64,000 bases of DNA from CAWBCR01 sp963787375 (GTDB taxonomy: Bacteria; Chloroflexota; Anaerolineae; Aggregatilineales; UBA3940): contig CAWBCR010000018.1 in assembly GCA_963787375.1 (NCBI GenBank), positions 1-64,000 of the forward strand, written 5' to 3'. This document shows positions 27,053-35,231 of the stretch, one piece after another (within the stretch, counting starts at the first letter, position 1; each line of letters begins with the position of its first letter). Under the pieces are notes generated by a model, which worked only from the letters and a program-made list of their open reading frames with translations, searched no databases and was not told the origin of the DNA. The position numbers and the translations under genes were made by a program.

Positions 27053-29764
27053 TCAACTTCTCAATCTGGCAGCGAAGCGTTTCTCCAGCGACTTGACGAT
27101 CTTCCCACGGACGCGGTCGGCGTCTTTGTCGCGCAGCGTTTTATCATCGGCCTGGAAGGTCAGCGCGTAGGCCAGGCTTTTCTTACCTGCCCCGATCTGC
27201 TCGCCGCGATACGTGTCGAACAGCCGGACGCCGCGCAGCAGCCAGCCGCCCGCCTCCCAGATCGCCGCTTCGATGTCGGCGGCGGGCACCTGCTCCTCCA
27301 GCACCAGCGCGATGTCCTGGTAGACCGCAGGGTAGTTCGAAACGGGCCGCACAGCGTGCAAGTCGGTCACCGGCGCGACCAGCGCGTCGAGGTCCAGCTC
27401 GGCGACCAGCACTGGCATGTTGGGCAGCCCCCACGCTTCGCGCACCGCCGGGTGCAGTTCGCCCAGCACACCGACTGCTTCCCCACCAACGACGAGCCGG
27501 GCCACCCGTCCGGGGAAAAAGGTGCTGTGCGTAGCAGCCTCGTAGCGCACGCTGCCGAGGTGCAGCCCGTCGACCAGTTCCTCGATCACGCCCTTGAGAT
27601 CGAAGGTATCCATCAGCGCGATATCCATACCGGGCGTGTCCTGCCAGTTTGGCAGGTCGCGCTGGCCGAGCATGACGATCCCCAGCCGGCGCGGCTCGTA
27701 GGGCAGCTTCTGGCCTTCTACCGGCAGATACACCTTGCCCACCTCGAACAGCATCTGGCGCGCCTGCCAGCGCGCGTTCGCCACGGCGGTGTCAAGCATT
27801 GACGCCAGCAGCGTGTGGCGCATCACCGTCTTGTCCTGGCTGATGGGGTTAGCCAGCGTGACGTATGGTACATCGGGCCAGGCCGATGGCGCGCCGGGCG
27901 GGGTCAGTGCTGCCTCGTGCGCGGGCGTCGTCAGGCGGTAGGGGACGATCTCCTGCAGGCCGAGCTTCACCAGGATGTCGCGCACCTGCTCCTCGCGTAG
28001 AAGCTCCTCGTTGCTGCGCTGCGGTGGCAACTCGTCCTCGATCAGGGTGTTGGGCAGACGATCGTAGCCGTAGATGCGCGCGATCTCCTCCAGCAGGTCG
28101 GCCTGTGCGACGAGGTCCGCGATCCCGGCGTGCGCGGGGTCGTTGACCGCCCCGATGTCCAGCCGGTGATCGGGTACCGTGACACGCAGCGCGTCTTTGC
28201 CCTTCCGTTCGACGCTGAATTCCAGCCCTTCGAGGATCCCGGCGACCTCATCCTGCGACAGCGGCACGCCCAGCACCCGCGCGACCTCACTTAGCGGCAG
28301 GTCGACAGTGACAACCGGGGCGGGCTGCGGGTACTCGTCGACGACCCCGCGTGCGACCGTACCACCTGCGACGGTGCGCATCATCTCGGCGGCGCGCTTC
28401 AGCCCGACTTCGGCCTGCGCCGGGTGGACACCCCGGCTGAAACGCATTCCAGCCTCGGACGAAATCTCGTGGCCACGCTCGCGCTGCGCGCTGAGCGTTT
28501 GCCGGATGTTGATGAAGTTCCAGTTCGCCGCTTCCAGCAGCACGTTTGTCGTGCTCTGCGGGCGGGTACTGGCCTTGCCGCGCTGCGGCTTCTCGCCCTG
28601 CACCAGTTCGACGCCCTGCGCATCCAGCACGAACGTCGCCGCGTCGACCACCTCGGAACTCCATGCCACCCATGATCCCGGCGATGCTCAACGCCCCGGC
28701 GGTGTCGCACACCAGCTCGGTGAAGTCGTCCAGCTTGCGCTCGACTCCGTCCAGCGTGGTCAACACCTCGCCGGGTTTGGCCGTACGGGTGATGATTGTC
28801 GGGTTGTGGCCCCCTGCCCGGCTGCGCAGGATGTCGTAGTCGAAGGCGTGCAGCGGCTGGCCGGTCTCCAGCATGACGTAGTTGGTGATGTCGACCACAT
28901 TGTTGATGGGACGCATCCCTGCCTGCACCAGCCGGCGCTGGAGCCACTGCGGCGACGGGGCAATCGTCACGCCGGTGATCAGCATCGCCATGAAGCGCGG
29001 GTTCAACACCGGCTGCTCGATCTTGATCGTCACCTGTCCCTGGATCGGATCACCGTCTTCAGTCACATCCAGCGACGGCTGTTTGACCTTCGCGCCGGTC
29101 AGCGCGGCGACCTCGCGCGCCACGCCCAGGATCGAGTAGCAGCGAGCCAGGTTGGGCGTCAGCTCAATGTCGAGGATCACGTCGCCCAGCACGTCCTGCA
29201 GCGGCGTGCCGGGCGCGGCGTCGCTGTCGAGCAGCAGGATGCCCTCGTGTTCGTCAGACAGGCCAAGCTCTTTCTCTGAACACACCATGCTCTTGTTGTC
29301 GATGCCGCGCAGGTTGCGCGGCTTGATGACCAAGCGTGAGCCATCGTCCTTGTGCCCGTCGATGACCTCCGCGCCCTCGCGAGCGTACGGCGCAACCAGC
29401 GGCAAATCGAGCGGGCCTTTGCCCTTGTAGGGGTACAGGTTCGGCGCGCCGGTGACCACCGTCTCGACCTCGCCGATGCCCAACTCGACCATTGCCAGCA
29501 CCAGCCGGTCCGCATCGGGGTGCGCCTTGACTTCGAGGATGTGGCCGATCACGATTTTGTCGCGATCCCATACCAGGTGATCGGTCGAGACCGGCACAGC
29601 CAGGTGTGAAATCGTGCCCGATGCCGTGTACGTCGCCGGCGGGCACGCCGACGTATTCTATCGAGCCGACCTCCAGCCCGGCGAGCGTCAGGCGATGGGC
29701 CAGCTCCTCGACGCGGGATGGTCACGTCGACATATTCTTTAAGCCATGAAAGCGGTACGCGCAT
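27053..29764 (-). CDS. pheT: Phenylalanyl-tRNA synthetase beta subunit (three frameshifts)
   Basis: About 900 residues in four frame segments. Starts MRVPLSWLKEYVDVTIP at ATG 29764 (or three codons earlier). A tRNA-binding domain follows (ILEVKAHPDADRL, VVTGAPN), then the B3/B4 editing region (MRPINNVVDITNYVMLETGQPLHAFD), B5 (VARVLGVPLSQDEVAGIL), the catalytic-like core (EEIARIYGYDRLPNTL, ISQDKTVMRHTLLASML) and a C-terminal anticodon-fold domain (SNYPAVYQDIALVL to KSLEKRFAARL). One extra base explains each break: near 29713 (after VTIP), 29610 (a TTT run) and 28658 (before SEVVDAATF). An essential gene with intact domains suggests sequence error. Confidence 0.95.
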
Positions 29765-29813
29765 AGACTTCACTCTCCAATGTCGTATCGTAGTCGTCCT
29801 GCGGGCGAAACGC

Positions 29814-30844
29814 CTAGAACTGTTCTAAGAAGCGCAGGTCGTTGCCCCAGAACAGCCGGATGTCCTTGATGCCGTGGCTGCAGCATCGTGACGCGCTCCG
29901 GCCCCATGCCGAAGGCGAAGCCGGAGAACTCGTGCGGGATCGTAGCCGCCGTTAGCAAGCACCACCGGGTGCACCATCCCGCGCCCCGGCGATCTCCAGC
30001 CAGCCGGTGTGTTTGCACACGTGCAGCCCTCGCCGTCGCACAGGATGCACTCCACGTCGATCTCCATGCTGGGCTCGGTGAACGGGAAGTGCGAGCAGCG
30101 GAAGCGCACCTTGCGATCCGCCCCGTACATCCGCCGCGCGAAAGCCGCCATCGTGCCCTTGAGGTCGGTCAGCGGGATGTTGTGCCCGACGGCCAGCCCT
30201 TCCACCTGGTTGAACTGGATCTCGCTGCGCGGCGTGATCTGCTCGTAGCGGTAGCACATGCCCGGCAGGATCACGCGGATCGGCTCCGGCGCGAAGGCGC
30301 GCATGGCGTGTATCTGCCCCGGCGAGGTGTGAGTCCGCAGGATCATGCCCGGCCTCGGTCGGTGTGGAAGGTGTCCCACATATCGCGTGCGGGGTGATGC
30401 GGTGGCATGTTGAGCAGCGTGAAGTTCGTTTCGTCGTCCTCCACGTCGCGGCTGCGGATACACCTGGAAACCCATTTCGGCCCAGATGGCGTAAATGGTG
30501 CGCAGCGTCTGCGTGGCAGGGTGCAGCCGTCCGACCGGCTGGCGACGGCCCGGCAGCGTCATGTCGACCCGGCCTGCTTCAAGGTGCTGCGCCATCTCCT
30601 GCGCGTTGAGCACCTCTGCGCGCGCGGCGATGGCAGCTTCAAGCTCCTGCCGCACCTCGTTGGCAAGCTGTCCGACCGCCGGGCGTTCCTCCGACGGAAG
30701 CTGCCCGATGGTGCGCAGCGCCTGGGTGATCTCGCCCTTCTTACCAACTGTCGCCGCCTCAAGTTGGCGCAGCGCCTCGACGCTGTCGGCGGTCTTCAGC
30801 CTCTCGAGCGTGTCCTCGCGGATCGTTTTGAGCTTCTCCAGCAT
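29814..30844 (-). CDS. pheS: Phenylalanyl-tRNA synthetase alpha subunit (about six frameshifts)
   Basis: Catalytic subunit of the (alpha-beta)2 enzyme that charges tRNA-Phe. MLEKLKTIREDTLERLKTADS at ATG 30844 is the coiled-coil N-terminus. The core has DVEDDETNFTLLNMP, MWDTFHTD, ILRTHTSPGQIHAM, the motif 2 region RVILPGMCYRYE, FNQVEGLAVG and the motif 3 region GFAFGMGPERVTML, ending FWGNDLRFLEQF at TAG 29814. These blocks are spread over three frames. Best-fit indels lie near 30457, 30355, 30020, 29982, 29936 and 29881. Four in the last 250 bases is extreme for an essential gene, so poor local sequence is the first explanation. A T-box leader controls it. Confidence 0.92.
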
Positions 30845-30886
30845 ACGTCCTCTCCTGTACCTCAGATTGCGCTGACCATACAAAAC

Positions 30887-30922
30887 AAAAAGCCCCTGTC
30901 CCCCACTTCAGGGACGGGAGCC
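30887..30922 (-). terminator. Rho-independent terminator of the pheST T-box
   Basis: On the minus strand CTCCCGTCCC pairs with GGGACAGGGG (one mismatch) across a short loop, followed by TTTTT. It overlaps the region that the T-box antiterminator would free, 43 bases before the pheS start. Confidence 0.85.
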
Positions 30923-31204
30923 GGTGTAGCTCGCGTGGTACCACCCTGCTTGACCGGCGCATCACTGCCCCGGCCCGCTCAAGTCGCCAGCGGCGCGCTG
31001 TGTGCCGCGCGATTGGCTGCCCGTATAACGGCGGGCTACCCGGAACGACCTATTAAAGCGCCTGGCGCTCGTTCAATCGTCGGCTCCGGAGGGAACGTTT
31101 GCGGCCAGCAGCCGAACCGGGCTTCCAGTCGTGGCCCGATCTCCCTGGCAGCGCGTCACGCCGCAAACCCGTCTCCATCGATGCCTGTCTTGTATGGCTT
31201 ACTG
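30887..31204 (-). promoter_or_regulatory. T-box riboswitch controlling pheST
   Basis: Leader RNA that binds uncharged tRNA-Phe and switches from terminator to antiterminator. Seen: the T-box consensus AGGGTGGTACCACGCG at 30932-30947 and the terminator at 30887-30922. Upstream, GTTTGCGG at 31161-31168 pairs perfectly with CCGCAAAC at 31097-31104, closing a Stem I-like element. Just 3' of this helix, at 31093-31095, is TTC, a Phe codon in the place where the specifier triplet of a T-box normally sits. The specifier call is inference from position; the T-box sequence itself is unmistakable. Upstream half boundaries are approximate. Confidence 0.88.
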
Positions 31205-31211
31205 CGCCCGG

Positions 31212-31240
31212 ATTATGCCATCCGGGCGATCAAATGTCAA
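31212..31240 (-). promoter_or_regulatory. Strong promoter of pheST
   Basis: On the minus strand TTGACA (31235-31240), 17-base spacer, CATAAT (31212-31217). The -35 is perfect. Transcription would start near 31205, so the T-box leader is about 360 bases long. Confidence 0.85.
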
Positions 31241-31334
31241 GCGGCGCGAAGCGATGAACCTTCCGACCCGCTCCTGCATCTAACAACACAGTGAACAGAT
31301 AGAACGTAAACCTCAAAAGGATGGACACGACATT

Positions 31335-31721
31335 ATGGAGATGGAGATCGTATTCCCCGGCGGCGCGCGCGTCGACGCAGTGATGGGCGACATGGTTATC
31401 AAGACCGATCAGGACGGCAGCGCCCCGGCCCCCTTCGGGTTGTTTCTGGCCTCGATTGGCACCTGCGCGGGCATCTACGTGCTGAGCTTCTGCAAGCAGC
31501 GCGGCCTGCCCACCGAGGGCCTGCGCATCGTTCAGCGCATGGACCGCAACCCGCTGACCGGCATGATCGGCAATGTTGAGCTGGATATCCAGGTTCCGCC
31601 GGACTTCCCGGAGAAGTACAAAGAGGCGCTCGTCCGCTCGGCAGCGCAGTGCGCAGTCAAGAAGCACCTGGAGAACCCGCCGGTGTTCGACGTGCACACC
31701 TCCGTCGTCGAAGTGGCCTGA
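31335..31721 (+). CDS. OsmC-family protein
   Basis: 128 residues. Small alpha/beta dimeric fold related to peroxiredoxin-like OsmC/Ohr and to YhfA-type proteins. PFGLFLASIGTCAGIYVLSFCKQRG holds the first conserved Cys, and SAAQCAVKKHLENPP the second; in Ohr/OsmC these two cysteines reduce organic peroxides. The second Cys is in the right helix. The first Cys sits in the TCAG context seen in the wider OsmC family. The start ATG 31335 has a CATT stretch and AAAGGAT upstream. It is divergent from pheST and convergent with fbp, and ends at a strong shared terminator. Confidence 0.85.
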   Translation: MEMEIVFPGGARVDAVMGDMVIKTDQDGSAPAPFGLFLASIGTCAGIYVLSFCKQRGLPTEGLRIVQRMDRNPLTGMIGNVELDIQVPPDFPEKYKEALVRSAAQCAVKKHLENPPVFDVHTSVVEVA

Positions 31722-31735
31722 GTTCCGCACAATGC

Positions 31736-31763
31736 AAAGAGCGGCCCGCGTGGGCCGCTCTTT
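31736..31763. terminator. Strong bidirectional terminator between the OsmC gene and fbp
   Basis: AAAGAGCGGCCC and GGGCCGCTCTTT form a perfect 12-bp stem with a GCGT loop. The A/T ends supply U runs in both directions. Confidence 0.9.
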
Positions 31764-31783
31764 CATTCCCCCGGCGAGTGGCT

Positions 31784-32861
31784 CTAACCCTCCTCAGGGG
31801 CCATATTCATTTTGTTATCGTATGCCTCCACCCATTCGGGATCGTAGTGGGCGATGTACTCCTCGACCCGCTCGACCAGATCGCGGTTGCCCACAAAGAA
31901 CGGCGTGCGCTGGTGCAGGCTCTGCGGGTGGAGGTTGAGAATCGCGTTGACGCCATCGGAGGCGTAACCGCCGGCCTGCTCGATGATAAAGGCCAGCGGC
32001 GCGCATTCATACGCCAGGCGCAGCTTGCCGAACGGCTTCTTTGGGTCTCTGTCGTCGGCTGGATACATGAAAATACCGCCGGTCATCAGATTGCGGTGGA
32101 AGTCGGCCACCATTGAGCCGATGTAGCGCAAAGATAGGCCGTTGTAGGGGTTCTCAGGATCGCGCCCGGTGATCCACTGCACATAGCGCTTCATACCCTC
32201 TGACCAGTTTTTCTCATAGCCCTGGTTGATACTGTAATACTGCGGCGTCTGCGGCACGCGGATGTCCGGGTGAGACAGCAGAAATTCGCCCACGCTGGGG
32301 TCGAGCGTAAAACCGTGCACCCCCTGTCCGACGGTGTACACCAGCATCGTGCTTGAGCCGTAGATCACGTAGCCGGCTGCCACCTGCCGGTAGCCCGGCT
32401 GCAGCAGGTCCGCCAGGCCGCTGCTCTTTGGCGAGGGGCTGATGCGGCGGTGAAATCGAGAAGATCGTCCCGATGCTGACGTTGTAATCGATGTTTGAGG
32501 AGCCGTCGAGCGGGTCGAACAGCAGCGCGTAGTTGCCGGCAGGATATTGATCGGGGATCGGGATCGGCTCCGGATCTTCCTCGGAGGCCATCACGCACAG
32601 CCGCCCGGTGTGATCCAGCATCTGCACGATGGTGCGGTGGGCGTACACGTCGAGCTTCTGCTGCTCCTCGCCCTGCACGTTCGTCGAGCCGGCCCGGCCC
32701 AGGATATCGGCCAGCCCGGCGCGGGTCGTCTCGCGGGCAATGATCTTGGCCGACAGCGCGATATCGTACATCAGGTTGGTAAAGGTGCCGGTTGCATGCG
32801 GGAACTGCCGCTGCTGGTCAAGAATATGACGCTCAATGGTCACGATTTTGCTGCCAGACAT
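31784..32861 (-). CDS. fbp: Class I fructose-1,6-bisphosphatase (one frameshift)
   Basis: About 358 residues after removing one extra base in a TTT run near 32454. Hydrolyses fructose 1,6-bisphosphate in gluconeogenesis. Metal and substrate motifs: ASEEDPEPIPIP, LLFDPLDGSSNIDYNVSIGTIF (the DPxDGSSN signature), YSINQGYEKNW, LRYIGSMVADFHRNLMTGGIFMYP and CAPLAFIIEQAGGYASDG. The class I pattern is complete. The start ATG 32861 (MSGSKIVTIERHIL) is preceded by GGAAATA; the longer in-frame start lacks homology. It follows cdsA by about 75 bases on the same strand, so it may be the last gene of the frr-uppS-cdsA transcript. Confidence 0.94.
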
Positions 32862-32935
32862 AAGCGTATTTCCTCGTTTCCCCCTCATCGTGTAACCGTC
32901 GTGTGCTGCCTTCTGGTGGCGGCAGCAGCCTCCCC

Positions 32936-33751
32936 TCATAGCACAAACAAAGCCAGGTAGTAATAGCCCAGTAGTGCCGCCACCAGCAGCGCGTCAACCC
33001 GATCCAGGAAGCCGCCGTGTCCGGGGATCAGGTTGCTGGAGTCTTTGGCGTTGGTGTAGCGCTTGACCATGCTCATGCTGAAATCGCCAACCGGCGCGAT
33101 GACCGAGATCAGCAGCCCCAGGATCAGCCCGTTCTGCCACGAGACGGCTGGCCCCGCGCCCAGCGCGTGCCATGCGAATGTCAGCGCAGCGGCGCTGGCC
33201 GTCGTAAGGACCACCCCGCCCAGGTAGCCTTCCCATGTCTTATTAGGGCTGACGTCGCGGATCAGCGGCGTCCTGCCGACAGCCCGCCCCACGAAGTACG
33301 CACCGGTGTCCGCTGCCCACACGCTCAATACCACTGCCAGCGTCCAGAACAGGCCGTCGGGCGCGGCCCGCAGGCTGACGAAGTGCGCAGCCATCCAGCC
33401 CACATAAAAGCTCCCGGCGACTGTCATCGCGAAGCCGGTCAGGGCGTTCGCCGTGCCCTGCCGGTAACGGACCAGCGCCCATGCCATCGACAGCAGCAGA
33501 AGCGCCGCCGCGCCCGGTTCGAACAGCCCTGCGCCGGGCCACGCCCGGTCCGCGACAAACAGCGCCGTCCACAACAGCATCAACCCGCCGGAGGCGCGAT
33601 GCCCCCGCCGGGCAACCAGGTGGGTGAATTCCAGTACGCATATTGAGGCGACGGTAAGCACCAGCGCAACCATCCACCAGCCGCCGGCGATCACCATCGC
33701 CAGGACGGGCACGCCAAGCAGGAAGGCGCTGAGCGCACGCTCCCGTAACAC
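32936..33751 (-). CDS. cdsA: Phosphatidate cytidylyltransferase
   Basis: 271 residues and about eight membrane helices. Makes CDP-diacylglycerol from CTP and phosphatidate for phospholipid synthesis. The signature is DSSNLIPGHGGFLDRVDALL near the C-terminus, preceded by DTGAYFVGRAVGRTPLIRDVSPNKTWEG. Both match the CDS family closely. The GTG start lies 3 bases after the uppS stop, so the genes are coupled. Gene order frr-uppS-cdsA is a widespread arrangement that links translation recycling with lipid and cell-wall carrier synthesis. Confidence 0.95.
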   Translation of the reverse strand: MLRERALSAFLLGVPVLAMVIAGGWWMVALVLTVASICVLEFTHLVARRGHRASGGLMLLWTALFVADRAWPGAGLFEPGAAALLLLSMAWALVRYRQGTANALTGFAMTVAGSFYVGWMAAHFVSLRAAPDGLFWTLAVVLSVWAADTGAYFVGRAVGRTPLIRDVSPNKTWEGYLGGVVLTTASAAALTFAWHALGAGPAVSWQNGLILGLLISVIAPVGDFSMSMVKRYTNAKDSSNLIPGHGGFLDRVDALLVAALLGYYYLALFVL

Positions 33752-33753
33752 AG

Positions 33754-34491
33754 CTACTTGACCAGACCGTACCGCCGATCACGCTGGGCGAAGTGGATCA
33801 GGGCTTTACGCAGCTCTTCTTTGTCAAAGTCGGGCCAGTAGACCGGTGCAAAGTAATATTCGGCATAGGCACCCTGCCAGATGAGGAAATTGCTCAGCCG
33901 CAGCTCGCCGCTGGTCCGCACGATCAAATCTGGGTCGGGCTGGTTGCCGGTGTACAGGTGCCGGGTGACCAATTCCTCGTCGATCTCCTCTGCCTTGTAG
34001 CCCTCGCGGACGATCTCGCGAATGGCGTGTACGATCTCCGCCCGCCCACCGTAGTTGAAGGCGACATTCAGGATCAGCCGGTCGTTGTTCTTGGTGAGAT
34101 CGATAGCGTACTCGACCTTCTTGCGCAGATCCTCGTCCACGCGCGACAGGTCGCCGATGTGCCGCAGTTGGACGCCCTCCTCGTTCAGCTCGTCCAGCTC
34201 CCGGTCGATAACATCGCGCAGGATCGTCATCAGGCCCTTGACCTCGGCCTCCGGACGTCCCCAGTTCTCGGTAGAGAAGGCGTAGATCGTCAGGAATTTG
34301 ATACCAAACTCGACACAGGCACGCAGCACGCGGCGCAGGTTCTCGGTGCCGGCCCGGTGCCCGGCCAGCCGGGGCAGGCCGCGCTGTTTGGCCCAGCGCC
34401 CGTTGCCATCCATGATGATGGCAACGTGTGTTGGAATCTGATCGGGCGTGAGCTCTACCTCGTCATGAGACGCTGTGCGTGCCAATGCCAT
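33754..34491 (-). CDS. uppS: Undecaprenyl diphosphate synthase (isoprenyl transferase)
   Basis: 245 residues. Condenses isopentenyl diphosphate onto farnesyl diphosphate with cis geometry to give the lipid carrier for peptidoglycan and surface sugars. Seen: HVAIIMDGNGRWAKQRGLPR with the catalytic Asp, RLAGHRAGTENLRRVL, LTIYAFSTENWGRP, NVAFNYGGRAEI, and DLIVRTSGELRLSNFLIWQ and YAEYYF near the end. All match the cis-prenyltransferase family. Five bases separate it from frr upstream. Confidence 0.97.
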   Translation of the reverse strand: MALARTASHDEVELTPDQIPTHVAIIMDGNGRWAKQRGLPRLAGHRAGTENLRRVLRACVEFGIKFLTIYAFSTENWGRPEAEVKGLMTILRDVIDRELDELNEEGVQLRHIGDLSRVDEDLRKKVEYAIDLTKNNDRLILNVAFNYGGRAEIVHAIREIVREGYKAEEIDEELVTRHLYTGNQPDPDLIVRTSGELRLSNFLIWQGAYAEYYFAPVYWPDFDKEELRKALIHFAQRDRRYGLVK

Positions 34492-34496
34492 GTACC

Positions 34497-35054
34497 TTAC
34501 ACTTCCATGATATCTTGTTCTTTGCGCTCGCCGATCTGGTCGATCTCTTCTGAATAGCGGTCGGTGAGCTTTTGGAGTTCGTCTTTGGCGCGGAAGAACT
34601 CGTCTTCCGAAACCTCTTTCTCTTTCTCGAATTCGCGCAGGTCGTCGAGGACATCCCGCCGGATGTTGCGGATGGAGACCTTCGCTTCTTCCAGCCGCTT
34701 GTGAACCGTTTTTACAAGCTCCTGGCGGCGTTCTTCGGTGAGGGGTGGGATGCTCAGGCGAATGATCTTGCCATCATTGCTGGGCGTCAGCCCCAGATCG
34801 GAACTCTGGATCGCTTTCTCGATGGTCCCCACCGATTTTGGGTCAAACGGGCGGATCGTGATCAGCTGCGGCTCCGGGGCGGCTATCGTCGCGAGCTGCT
34901 GGAGCGAAGTCGGCGTGCCGTAATACTCGACCATCAGTCGTTCGACCAGCGCCGGTGAGGCCCTCCCTGTACGGATAGCCGACATGTCATCTTCCAGAGC
35001 CTTAATAGCGCCCCTCATACGGGTTTCTGCTTCGTGCATGGCTTCGTTTATCAT
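34497..35054 (-). CDS. frr: Ribosome recycling factor
   Basis: 185 residues, the normal length. With EF-G it splits the post-termination ribosome. The two-domain pattern is clear: MRGAIKALEDDMSAIRTGRASPALVERL in the N-terminal helix, YGTPTSLQQLATIAAPEPQLITIRPFD in the small domain, and LTEERRQELVKTVHKRLEEA with the C-terminal helix bundle. First gene of frr-uppS-cdsA. A promoter with a perfect -35 lies at 35148-35176; rpsB, tsf and pyrH, often upstream, are not present here. Confidence 0.97.
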   Translation of the reverse strand: MINEAMHEAETRMRGAIKALEDDMSAIRTGRASPALVERLMVEYYGTPTSLQQLATIAAPEPQLITIRPFDPKSVGTIEKAIQSSDLGLTPSNDGKIIRLSIPPLTEERRQELVKTVHKRLEEAKVSIRNIRRDVLDDLREFEKEKEVSEDEFFRAKDELQKLTDRYSEEIDQIGERKEQDIMEV

Positions 35055-35147
35055 GGCTTCAAACTCCGAGGATGGTTCTCAGGGTTGATTGATGATGGAT
35101 GGATCGCGTCATATGGGCCGGGAATCGACGGTAGTTCAGCGTACCTC

Positions 35148-35176
35148 ATTGTGTCCCATCTGATTTCGCTTGTCAA
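35148..35176 (-). promoter_or_regulatory. Promoter of the frr-uppS-cdsA operon
   Basis: On the minus strand TTGACA (35171-35176), 17-base spacer, CACAAT (35148-35153). Transcription would start about 85 bases before frr. Confidence 0.75.
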
Positions 35177-35231
35177 CCGCGCTCAGCCTCCGCATGCCAT
35201 ACCCTCATTGTAGTGAGTCTGTGCCCGGAAA

